A stretch of DNA of 26,418 nucleotides. Source: Phoronis australis (taxonomy: Eukaryota; Phoronida; Phoronidae). Positions 1-8,900 of the stretch are shown here, in pieces; the first letter of the stretch is position 1, and the number at the start of each line of letters is the position of its first letter. Position numbers and translations under genes: made by a program. The DNA lies in assembly GCA_002633005.1 (NCBI GenBank), contig NMRA01000476.1:73212-99629 (forward strand), given 5' to 3'. The notes under the pieces are model-generated. The model was not told where the DNA came from. It saw only the letters and a program-made list of their open reading frames with translations, and made no database searches.

Positions 1-711
1 CCAGCTCGCTGTATCAAGACTATAGTCAAAATCCAAATTCGTTTTATCGTGTCCCTGTCAATAATAACGGCATGCTAAAGTTTCTTAATTTTCGTACTTC
101 AGGAACATAACAATCACGTGTTTTGTACACATACGCGCACGCCGCATATCACATCTCGGAAATTGCCGATTTGACAGATGACATTGAATGAGCACAGTGA
201 AATTAACAACGTCGTTTTACAGCTTGTAAGATTCATAATAAACGTATTTTGAATATTGCAATGTGTTCCAAAATCTAAATAACTTGGGTCCTATATTTTT
301 GTATTCGTACGCGCCGATTGAAAGTAATCATGAGTGTTGCTGTGTTGCAAAATCTCTTATCATGGGCCGATTTGAAAAATTCAAAGTTGTACTCATATTT
401 GCTTTCGCTGCTCTTTCCAAATATTACAGTAAAAACTACTTGTAACTCTCTCCATAAAAAGTACAGTCTGCTAGGTAGATTGTAATCAGCTGATCATATC
501 CGCATGAGCGAAGCCAATTATCCTCGTTCGTGACTCGATAAATAGAGCAGCTTGGCGGCATCCCTTTGATTGTGAGCCGAGCGCGACTCAGCCAAGGTGG
601 ATAAATACGGTCTAGTTCAATTTTCCATACCCCACCGCTTACCTTGACGAGCGGGGTTAGGACCAATCTTATTTAGTGGGACTGTTCATAGCATGCAGAG
701 GTAAACGTGAA
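1..711. other. Left-edge sequence, no gene recognised
   Basis: This should be the large last intron or flank of PCNP. A minus-strand frame at 436-666 is open but has no recognisable motif and no clear splice partner. The terminal PCNP exon was searched for here and not found. Confidence 0.4.
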
Positions 712-1290
712 AAACTAAAATAGCCACTAGGGGGCACAACAGTACACCAATCTGTTCGAAAGCCGCCGTCGTCGTCCGTTGTCAACTTCAAATATATACA
801 TTTACTAAATTTAATAATAAAGAGCCTGTAGAACGTTTAGGAGATACAGCCATGGACACAAAAAAATGCCACTAAGAGGTGAGAGTAGTCAAAGTAATCG
901 GAAAATCATTGTTAGCCATCAGCCATCTTTTTCATAGTTAGAACATACATGCCAATTTTCACAGTTATCCTTCGAATGGTTTGGTTAATTAAAAGGTGGA
1001 TGTCAAAAACAGTAAAAATGGCCACTAGGTGGTGCAAACTACGTCCAATCCTTCCGAAAACAAGAAGATAGTGTCACCTCACTAATAGATGGCTATATTC
1101 TAAATTTTGTGAAAATACGTTGAGGACCTCCGATGATACAGAGGTAAGCATAAAAAAACTAAATTGCCACAAGGAGGCACACTGGTCATCGGAGAGGTCT
1201 GAAATTTGTCGTCATATGTCATCACCTTCATCGGAACACATCAGCCAAATCTCATCAAGATCCTGTGAGGGGTTTAGGAGATACAGCTGC
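712..1290. repeat. Diverged tandem repeat, unit about 148 bp, with CTCF-like motif in each unit
   Basis: Four units carry the same block, an A-rich run followed by GCCAC(T/A)A(G/A)(G)NGG, at 723, 868, 1021 and 1166 (spacings 145, 153, 145). Other shared pieces are GTTTAGGAGATACAGC (835 and 1271) and CAATC(T/C)(G/T)TTCCGAAA-like stretches. The block at 723-737 is a full match to the CTCF core CCASYAGRKGGCRS. The array lies in the last PCNP intron or just beyond the gene. Confidence 0.75.
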
Positions 1291-1349
1291 GGATGACGGA
1301 CGCCTAGATAGAGATGACGACAATATGCGACCATATATAAATATGAGGA

Positions 1350-1630
1350 AACATAAAAATAATGAGGGCCTCATGTCACTCACATACAAAACAATTATGA
1401 GGTAGCCATAACATACCACCTATGTACAAAATAATAATGCGGGTGGTTTAGTTACATACCACTGATAAACAACATGACAAGATATTGTAACATACAACTG
1501 ATATATACAAAATAACATTTAGGGTGTTGTTAAACATCAGTGATATTAATACAAAACAATAATTAGGGCATTGCTATATGTCACTGATATACAAAATAAT
1601 AATGAGGGTGTTGTTACATATCCTTGAACA
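1350..1630. repeat. Diverged AT-rich tandem repeat, unit about 40-45 bp
   Basis: Repeated variants of TACAAAATAATAATGAGGG followed by TGTTGTTACATA and CACTGATA recur about six times with many substitutions and indels. No coding frame is seen. It follows directly on the 148-bp repeat array. Confidence 0.7.
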
Positions 1631-1737
1631 GTAATGTAACTGTGATGATTTTGTTTACTTTAATTTCACAAGAACATTTCATAAATTCCTAATACTCTGC
1701 TCTGCCATAACTCATAAAATATGAACAACATACTTAC

Positions 1738-1793
1738 TTCCCCATATTTTTCATTCTCATTTTTGCCTCAGCTGGCATCTCTTCTTCATCACT
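1738..1793 (-). CDS. PCNP: PCNP exon 4
   Basis: The acceptor is CTATTTTAG and the donor GGGGAA|GTAAGT. The 56 bases give 18 codons plus two bases. The product SDEEEMPAEAKMRMKNMG is the most conserved PCNP signature (human equivalent EPEEMPPEAKMRMKNIG). The next exon must begin with one base completing a codon that starts AA. Confidence 0.92.
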
Positions 1794-4700
1794 CTAAAAT
1801 AGAAAAAATTGCAAGAGTGCAGATTCATGTCTATGTGTCCAGTTCACGTGCTCCACAAACTTGAGCCTAACGTATAAAGTATACTCACCTTCATCATTAA
1901 AAAATAGGGTAATCAGAGTTCAGCATGAACTCAGCATGAATTTTGTGAACAACGCTTAAAGACATTAAAAAATGAAAAGGTAATTTGGGGTACTATTTTG
2001 TGACTGAAATTGGAGACTTTACTACGTTTGTAGCCTCTGTCACCACATCCACCAAACAGAAGTTGGCGGTTGGCATAGATTCTTTCACTGTAACACTTGG
2101 ATCTTAAAAATCTACTTACAATTTGCACATCATCACCGAAGATGTAATTGCAACATCTCAGATCACTGTTGACATACACAAAAGGTTATCATGCGAACGC
2201 CTTCTTAAAGACAGTCATAATTTCATAAATGCATAGTTTGGTTACAATTACATGAATCAGATGTTTCGATGACAATTTTGATTTTTAATTACTGTATTTA
2301 CAGTAGAACAGTTGATGAGGAACAGATCTTTAAAAATGATATAGCATTGATTTGCTACTATTTAACTTTAATTATGAAAAAAATTAAAAATAAAACTGCA
2401 CCAATCGATCAAATTGTGTCCTAAATTGGTGACAATTTATGTAACTGGTAACCTTTGACAAGGAAGAAGTTGATCTGGTGTGAGTTGATCTGGTGTGAGT
2501 TGATCCATCTCATAGTATATTTACACGACTCTCTTGGAAACTATGTCAACACAGAATTTTCTGACCTGAATCCACTCTGGGCATGTTCAAAACGGAAATG
2601 AACACCCCAAAATAGACTATAGCACAAGAGCAACTGATCACAGATGATCATTTCGGCTTTTACACCACTTTCAGTTTCTATGCAAAGTAGGCACATTCTG
2701 CTCAGAAAGTCAAAAGTCAACACCACAAAATTGATTTGCGTCACGTCATATTATTTTTGCACACACATAACAGTGTCATGCCGGTGTCAAGAGAGTAATG
2801 CGAATGGTACTTCAAGACATGGCACCCAAACAACTGTGCCACAATGCCATTGTTACATTTGGAAAATAACATAGATGTGATAGCCAAACTAGTGATGCAG
2901 CATTCCACCCTACCTCATCATCAGCGTTGAACACATTGGCCACTGTCTTGCTCTTTGGCTTTAAAACTGGTGCAGGGTCTTTTGGTTTCTGCAATAAAAA
3001 CACTGTCTGTGTTAAAGGTATATTGAGTGCCCTCAAAGATTATTACCCTGGAACATCAGAATTAATGCATGTCTAGATTTATTTTTGCAACGGTCATAAA
3101 AAATCGAGCAATGGAACAAGGCAAATGAACACTTCTTGTTTTTATTGACTATAATGTGGTTGAAATGGAGATAATAGATATTTTACTCATTTGCTATTCT
3201 CAAACATATAAAGTATACTACTTCTCAAACAGTCAACAGCGACAGAACTGATTGCTATTGGATGTGTTTGAGAGCAGTACGGTCACGCCAACATGACTGC
3301 TCGACAAATGAGGTACTGAGAATTGTTACATTGTCTGTATACTAAAACAAAGATTTTATCCCCACATAAAAGCCTAAATAAGTAGTATGTAATAACACAT
3401 ACAATTATTTCCATGGGAGATAACGATGTGGCCTGAAGACGTGACATGCTGCAGTGTTCAATAGAAGACGTACACGCATGTGGCTTGATCCACTATACTG
3501 CATAGGGACGACCGTCATCAAGAGCAATGAAAGTTGAATATTTTCATTGAATCCTGTATTTTGGGTTTTTTTAAATATATGAGGAAAACTAGATTATTAC
3601 ATGTCCCCAGCAAACTAGCACCTCTCAAATGGTAATTCCACCAAATCATACTCGCTGTCTAAGATACAGAAAACCACAGCCTAACTTACTGTTGTAGGCA
3701 AAATGCATGGATAATTGCAATTTTTGACAGCAGCCACTTTGGAGTATTTTTATCACCAATACCATCCAGATTTGTGGTCCGCAACGATGACAAAAAAGTA
3801 GTTCTCGTGAATTTGTATCCAAAGCAAGTAGTTTGATAACCGGAACTGATTAAAAACAATGCCACATTCTAAAAGTTGTGAGAGCAGTCTTTCTTTCAAG
3901 TTTGAAGGAAGCCAGGAATTTCAACAGAAAGTATTAAAAAATCTCCATTCCCGACTTACAAGCACAATATAGAAATGATGCCACTAGACTTACTTGAGTG
4001 CCCAGACTCAGTTTTATTGGTGCTGACACCAATTTCTTCCCGTCACCAAAACTCATTGATACTTTAGTATCATTCTTCTTAACATCTCCAGACGGCTGCT
4101 GATTGGCTGGTTTCTTTAGTCCAAAGGTTATCTTTTTGCTGGGAAGTGCTGAACTGTTTTCAGTGGACTTGCGTTTTGCTCCGACAAGTGGTCCATCTCC
4201 GGCTGATTTTGGGTCTGTTTTGGAGGCAGCCTCACTGGTAAGTCCTGCTCAAGAAGTACTGTTAAAATTGAAGTCAGGTCAGAATGTGGCAAACGTCAAA
4301 AGGAGGGAAGATGGGCAAATAATCCAATTTACCTCTTGAGATTTCTTTTCCAAAGCACAAGCTTGCTACAATCAAAATCAATAGTATCAATAGTGCCATG
4401 CCAGCAAAAACTGCTCCAGAATTTAGCACACAAGACACTTGGAATTTAATTCTAAGTCAAATTTCTGGACAAAAGTAAATGTTGAGAAAAACTTGCAGTT
4501 ATCATTAGCATGCTTACAATGACCACGTCATTGGTAAAACTTTGGGTATATTAAAATATTGTATTCGAACTTTTAAAACGGAAAAATTGTAATTCATTTT
4601 CGAAAAAACTGAAGATCTATAGAGATTACCGAGTGATGGTATGCGTCGCTACAAAAGTGTAGCAACGATGGGACTTATCTGTATTGCCGCCAGGCTGGTC

Positions 4701-5728
4701 TGCAAACCAAACAGTATAGTCAGTGTCAGATGCATTGTCACAATGCTGTATCAATGCACTCGACATTGTCTTGTTACTGTAATTGGGGAGCTTCAAAAAC
4801 ATGGATGAGCTTGTAGTATCAGCTCAGCCTAGCTTTTAGGGTTACACTTGAGTAGGATTGTCATTAGCCATTGATCAACATTAAAGACTGTCAGACTCTC
4901 CAACAAAAAAATTAGATGGGGACAAGTTGAACCTCCACGCAGTTGTCCATGGGGACAACTTAAAAATTTTTTCATAGCCATACACTAAAGTTCATCCTTT
5001 CACAAATTCAGGCACCCACAAAATACTGTCTATAACCTTTTTGCACTGCATAATGTGTCACAAGACTTGAGTCAGATCAATGTTGTAATAAAGTAAACTC
5101 GCTTCAGGAGGGGCTCAGTGCTCAGCTGCATGGTGGCAAGACAGACAGCCGCGAATAAAATGCAAAAGTTTGAAAGCAAACTAATAACAGAAGAGCATGC
5201 TTGTTTAATTACGGAAGTAAATGTTTGACTTTTTCTTCAAATCCGCCTGTCCTACTACAACAATGTCGACATACAGCATTCTGTAGTGTAGATGTACAGA
5301 ATGTAATGTCATAATGATGCCTTTGAGTTCTGACCTTGCGAGGTACAGTCATTTACGTGAAAAACTATCAGATCTAATAAATGTCATTTACTTGCACAAT
5401 TCTCCATCTTATATAACAAAGAAAATCCTGTCACCATTTTAGAAACAGTACGCTCTTGTCACACGCACGTGCCATTTCCTAACTTTTTGCAACACCCCTG
5501 AGAGATGACGCGAGCTTCGCAACAGCACCAACTTGACCAAGGCTACACACATTCAAGCATACTAGGAAGCCCCTCATAAAACTGGGGAAATTCGGCTGGT
5601 TAGATTTACATATATCACTACGCAGTAAACCCCAGGACGTTTAAAATAACGACAGTCATTACACAAGCATTAACGTGAAAAACATTACTGTATGAACCTG
5701 AATTTTGCGACTCCTCACTGTTCGCCAT
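1738..5728 (-). CDS. PCNP: PCNP, PEST proteolytic signal-containing nuclear protein (3' end outside window)
   Basis: This is a small nuclear protein, rich in charged residues, linked in mammals to the ubiquitin ligase UHRF2 and cell-cycle control. Four minus-strand exons (5698-5728, 3994-4244, 2914-2988, 1738-1793) join in phases 1, 0, 0 and 2 into 137 codons plus two bases. Recognition rests on the family's conserved blocks in the right order: a basic KRKST...LPSKK segment followed by ITFGLKK (about residues 34-54), a serine/lysine block ending in IKLSLG (about 88-92), KPKDPAPVLKPK then VANVFNADDE (95-119), and SDEEEMPAEAKMRMKNMG (120-137). The human protein is 178 residues, so about 40 residues, normally starting DTPTSAGP, are missing and should lie left of position 1. 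I found no match to that block in 1-1737. The gene is head to head with MRPL21. Confidence 0.88.
1794..2913 (-). other. PCNP intron 3
   Basis: Open frames at 1931-2179, 2541-2744 and 2644-2874 look random. The only visible structure is a short tandem repeat GTTGATCTGGTGTGA at about 2469-2504 (two full units and a partial third). Confidence 0.6.
2914..2988 (-). CDS. PCNP: PCNP exon 3
   Basis: The acceptor is TTTTTATTGCAG and the donor GATGAG|GTAGGG. The 75 bases are exactly 25 codons with phase 0 at both ends. The product starts KPKDPAPVL and ends NVFNADDE, matching the family's KPKE...P.L segment and its acidic AAFNEDED segment. Confidence 0.9.
2989..3993 (-). other. PCNP intron 2
   Basis: About 1 kb without a supported gene, RNA or clear repeat. 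Confidence 0.6.
3994..4244 (-). CDS. PCNP: PCNP exon 2
   Basis: The acceptor reads GAGCAG|GACTTACC and the donor ACTCAA|GTAAGTC. The 251 bases complete the split glycine codon and give 83 codons, ending at phase 0. The exon contains the basic nuclear-type cluster GAKRKST, the LPSKKITFGLKK block and the SAPIKLSLG block of PCNP. A plus-strand open frame across the same bases (4103-4339) is a shadow. Confidence 0.88.
4245..5697 (-). other. PCNP intron 1
   Basis: It contains no recognised exon. Its part near 5330-5535 is a copy of the dispersed repeat also found at 7495-8170 and, inverted, at 10905-11300. Confidence 0.55.
5330..5535 (+). repeat. Dispersed repeat family, copy a
   Basis: It shares TACAGTCATTTACGTGAAAA, ATCTAATAAATGTCATTT, ATAACAAAGAAAA, GCACGTGCCATTTCCTAA and TTTTTGCAAC with copy b (7495-8170), in the same order. 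It lacks the SINE and so shows the empty site. Confidence 0.75.
5698..5728 (-). CDS. PCNP: PCNP exon 1 (coding part)
   Basis: ATG at 5728-5726 in a good context (A at -3, G at +4) encodes MANSEESQNS plus one base. The donor CAG|GTTCAT is weaker than the others in the gene, but the resulting phase 1 fits exon 2 exactly. This is the least certain PCNP exon, because N-termini in this family vary. Confidence 0.7.
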
Positions 5729-5918
5729 TGTGGTACTCCAACAAATATTCTAGTAAATAAGCCTAGGTAAGTTACACAGTTTTGAATATTATAACAATAA
5801 TAGGATAATATTATCATATTAGGGAATTAAATAACATTTTAAACCACTTTAACTCATTTTAAACCATTTGGTCAAAATAATTCTCAAACTCACCAAATCA
5901 CTATTGCCTTGCCACACA
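5729..5918. promoter_or_regulatory. Candidate bidirectional promoter between PCNP and MRPL21
   Basis: Only 190 bp separate the two divergent start codons, so both transcription starts and 5' UTRs must fit here unless there are upstream non-coding exons. The segment is AT-rich and I see no convincing TATA box in a fixed place. Each ATG lies in CACAATGGCG. The MRPL21 one continues as ATGGCGGC, the core of the YY1 motif, which is often found at translation starts of mammalian ribosomal and mitochondrial genes. Shared control of the two genes is an inference. Confidence 0.6.
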
Positions 5919-5973
5919 ATGGCGGCAACGGTGGGAAAGATGTTCCGAAGTCTTGGCGTATCAAGTATCGCCC
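5919..5973 (+). CDS. MRPL21: MRPL21 exon 1 (start codon and targeting peptide)
   Basis: ATG at 5919-5921 lies in CACACAATGG (A at -3, G at +4). Eighteen codons (MAATVGKMFRSLGVSSIA) plus one base precede a perfect GTAAGT donor. The stretch is basic and hydroxylated with no acidic residue, fitting a mitochondrial presequence. Phase 1 fits exon 2. A single N at 6124, soon after, leaves a small doubt about the physical link to the rest. Confidence 0.85.
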
Positions 5974-8900
5974 GTAAGTGATTGTTGTGGAATGTGAACC
6001 TGTTTTACGGTTGTGATGAACTGTTCGTTGGATATCAGTCGAGAACCATGCATTATTTTGCCTGTTAATTGGTTTATCATACTGGTTCTCGAAGTCGGGC
6101 AGCCTATTACCGGCGCCAGCCAGNCACAAAGCGTAAATTTTATGAATCCTAGCTTCCGATTTTACCCGTTTGGGAAACCGGCTTTCAACTGCCGTAGGCT
6201 ACAATAAGAATCCCCTCCCCGTGAAATGATTTTTTCTAAGCGTTTATTAGAGCCAATACAGTATACAGCTTTCCACCAAGGCTAGGTGATACTACGACAA
6301 TATTCTTTGTTGCATTAGTAACTGGTCTTGGCTAATATTATCATTTTATGGCCTGGTCATCCTTTCAGCCAAAAGTAGTTCCAGAGGTGGCTTATCAGCC
6401 AATTATTCACGCATGCTGACTCACAATAGAAGCCTGATAAGAGTGAAGGTGGATAAATGCGGTGTTCCTACAGTTTCTTGTTTTAGTGGATGTGTTCACG
6501 ACATGAGTACACTCGGGAACCCAATGGTCGGCTTGTTGTCGTACTCACCAAATTATTCCACTTCAAAGTTATGCTCGGTAATTGATTTTGATATCGTTCG
6601 ATTCCTCGCAACGTTATCTTTCCACGTTTCCTCCGTATTTTATCGTCGAATCTCGGTTCGCACTATTTCGCGGTTGACACCGCCATGTTAACTCAACTCA
6701 AGATTACAGCGACACCTGTTGTTAATGAATGAAACAGCATCGATTTTGAATGGTGTTTGCTCGCTCGAGATTCCTGCTAAAGTTTTCCTGACATTAGTGA
6801 GGTAATATGGAAGAACAATTAGCAGCATTTCACCTTTTTCATTTTTTTAGAATTATGACCTTTTGACCATTTTTTCATGAAATTGTCTGAAGTGATACAT
6901 TTTTCACCAATTTGGACCTCAAAAACAACCTCTGCTTTTTTCGTGGATTCTTGCTAGCAGATGTGTACCAGAGTCACCATAAGATCGAATCTGAACCCTT
7001 GGGACGTAACCCGGGCAGGGGACAGATGGGTCTCCGTCAATTTGACCTTATGGAAAGTGACGATCTGCAGAAGTCGGTAGAGTAGTTCAGTTTTTGACCA
7101 CCGGGTGACTCTTTTCATTCAATATGGCGGTATTACTGAACACTACCAAGTACTGGGAAATAGTGCGAGCAGAAATTTCACGTTAAAATACTTAGGGAAC
7201 GGGGTAGGAGAAATTTCAGTTTATTTCTGGAAAGAAAACGTTGCAAGGAATCGAACGATACCAAAATCATATGTGTAAGTCAATGCCGTCGTATTGTAAA
7301 CAATTACCTTATGCTCTGAATAGGATTTGATTTAACTCTCACAAATATATAGTATTCGTTAATTCAAACGTTTTCTTTTACTTATGCTGAGTTGTTTCAA
7401 CTGTGCATTGCATTTCGGCAGCCATTTTATAATCACACCTAAAGTCGTCATATGCTGCCGTCTTTTGAAAGAACAGAAAACCACGCAGAAAAAGGCCTCA
7501 AAATTGCACACAGCCCATTTATTTCTGCTCGTCACTTTGCTGTGAAACTTGTTTCAACATGTAGAGCTAAAGACCGTTGAGGCTGCATGCAAAATCTGGG
7601 AGTCAACTGGAACATTCACCCTGCCTGTTACAGTCATTTAAGTGAAAAACGATCTAATAAACGTCATTTGCTCGTGTAATTATCTGCCTTTTGTAACAAA
7701 GTAATAATAACAATAAAATAAATGCAGGGGGTCTGATACACGCTATACCAGACACGAGCGCATGCCGCGCATGTGGGCCCATTGCACTGATCACCAGGAA
7801 CAATTTTTATGCTTTATTAATATGTGGTTGAAACCAAGCTGAGAAGCTAGAAACCTGGCTCAAGGGTTTAGCAGTAAGACCCAGTGAAACTTGAACCATG
7901 ACCTCGAGTAAAGAAAGCGGATACCTATCACTAGGCCACACTGCCTTCTCTGTAGCAAAGAAAAGTATGTCATTGATTTAAAAAACAGTGTCATACTCAT
8001 GACATGTGCACGTGCCATTTCCTAAATTTTTGCAACATCTCTTCGGAGATGATGACAGCATCGCAGCAGCAAAATTTGTTCTGAAATTCAGTTTGCTGGT
8101 ATCAAAATTATAAAAACTTATAACAAAATGAATCCAGTTGATAATTTGTTGTGACGCAGCCTGCAGGGCTCGACATTAATTTTTATTTTAACTTGTCCAG
8201 TCGGACAAATGAAATTTACTTGTCCTGACCTATAAGACACTTGTCCAAAGGTAATTAAACTCAAATTATACTTTTCAAACGTATATGAATGTTGCACATT
8301 ATACCTGTCAGCACAAGCTCAACAAACATGTGTAGTGTTTGGAACAGTTTGGATTTCACCAAGCTCACCCTGGCTTTTCAATTCAGTTATATGTTTTTCA
8401 TAAGCTACTGAGTGAGCCGTCGACCGTTTGTGACTTTTCGATCCTGAACACTTCTGACCCAGACTTAAGAGAATGTGTCGGCGTATTTTTCACAAGGGGA
8501 TACTACATGTTTTATTTCTAGTCGCTATCATACCGTAACCAGTCAAAATCTTCCTTCCATTTCAGAAGGAATTCCTGTTTTCTTTTAGTAGTTTCATACT
8601 GTTGCTTGGTGGTTTCTTGCCCTTTGGTTTGGTTACCAGTTGCAAGATTAGAGTTCTTTGACTTGAAACCATGTGCAAACTAAGTATCTATTTCGACATT
8701 GCTACTGCAGACTCCTCCGCAGACGACTGTTTCCACACATGTCGTAAGACAGTCGAATGTCGTAAAGTTTTATTAACACATCTTACCGAGTTATCGCTAC
8801 TACACGTGAGTCTCATACGTAAATCAAAAATTGTAACGATTAAGTGTCAAAATATGTTGACGAGCAAGTGACTGAAATTTGACTTTCCGTACTCGTCCGC

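Noticed and set aside
436-666. Minus-strand frame as the last PCNP exon
   Set aside because: The expected DTPTSAGP and downstream conserved residues are absent, and I see no suitable acceptor and phase.
1350-1630. CRISPR-like array
   Set aside because: The repeats are diverged and contiguous without unique spacers, and the window is eukaryotic. This is an ordinary AT-rich tandem repeat.
4103-4339. Plus-strand frame of 78 codons
   Set aside because: It is the shadow of PCNP exon 2 on the minus strand.
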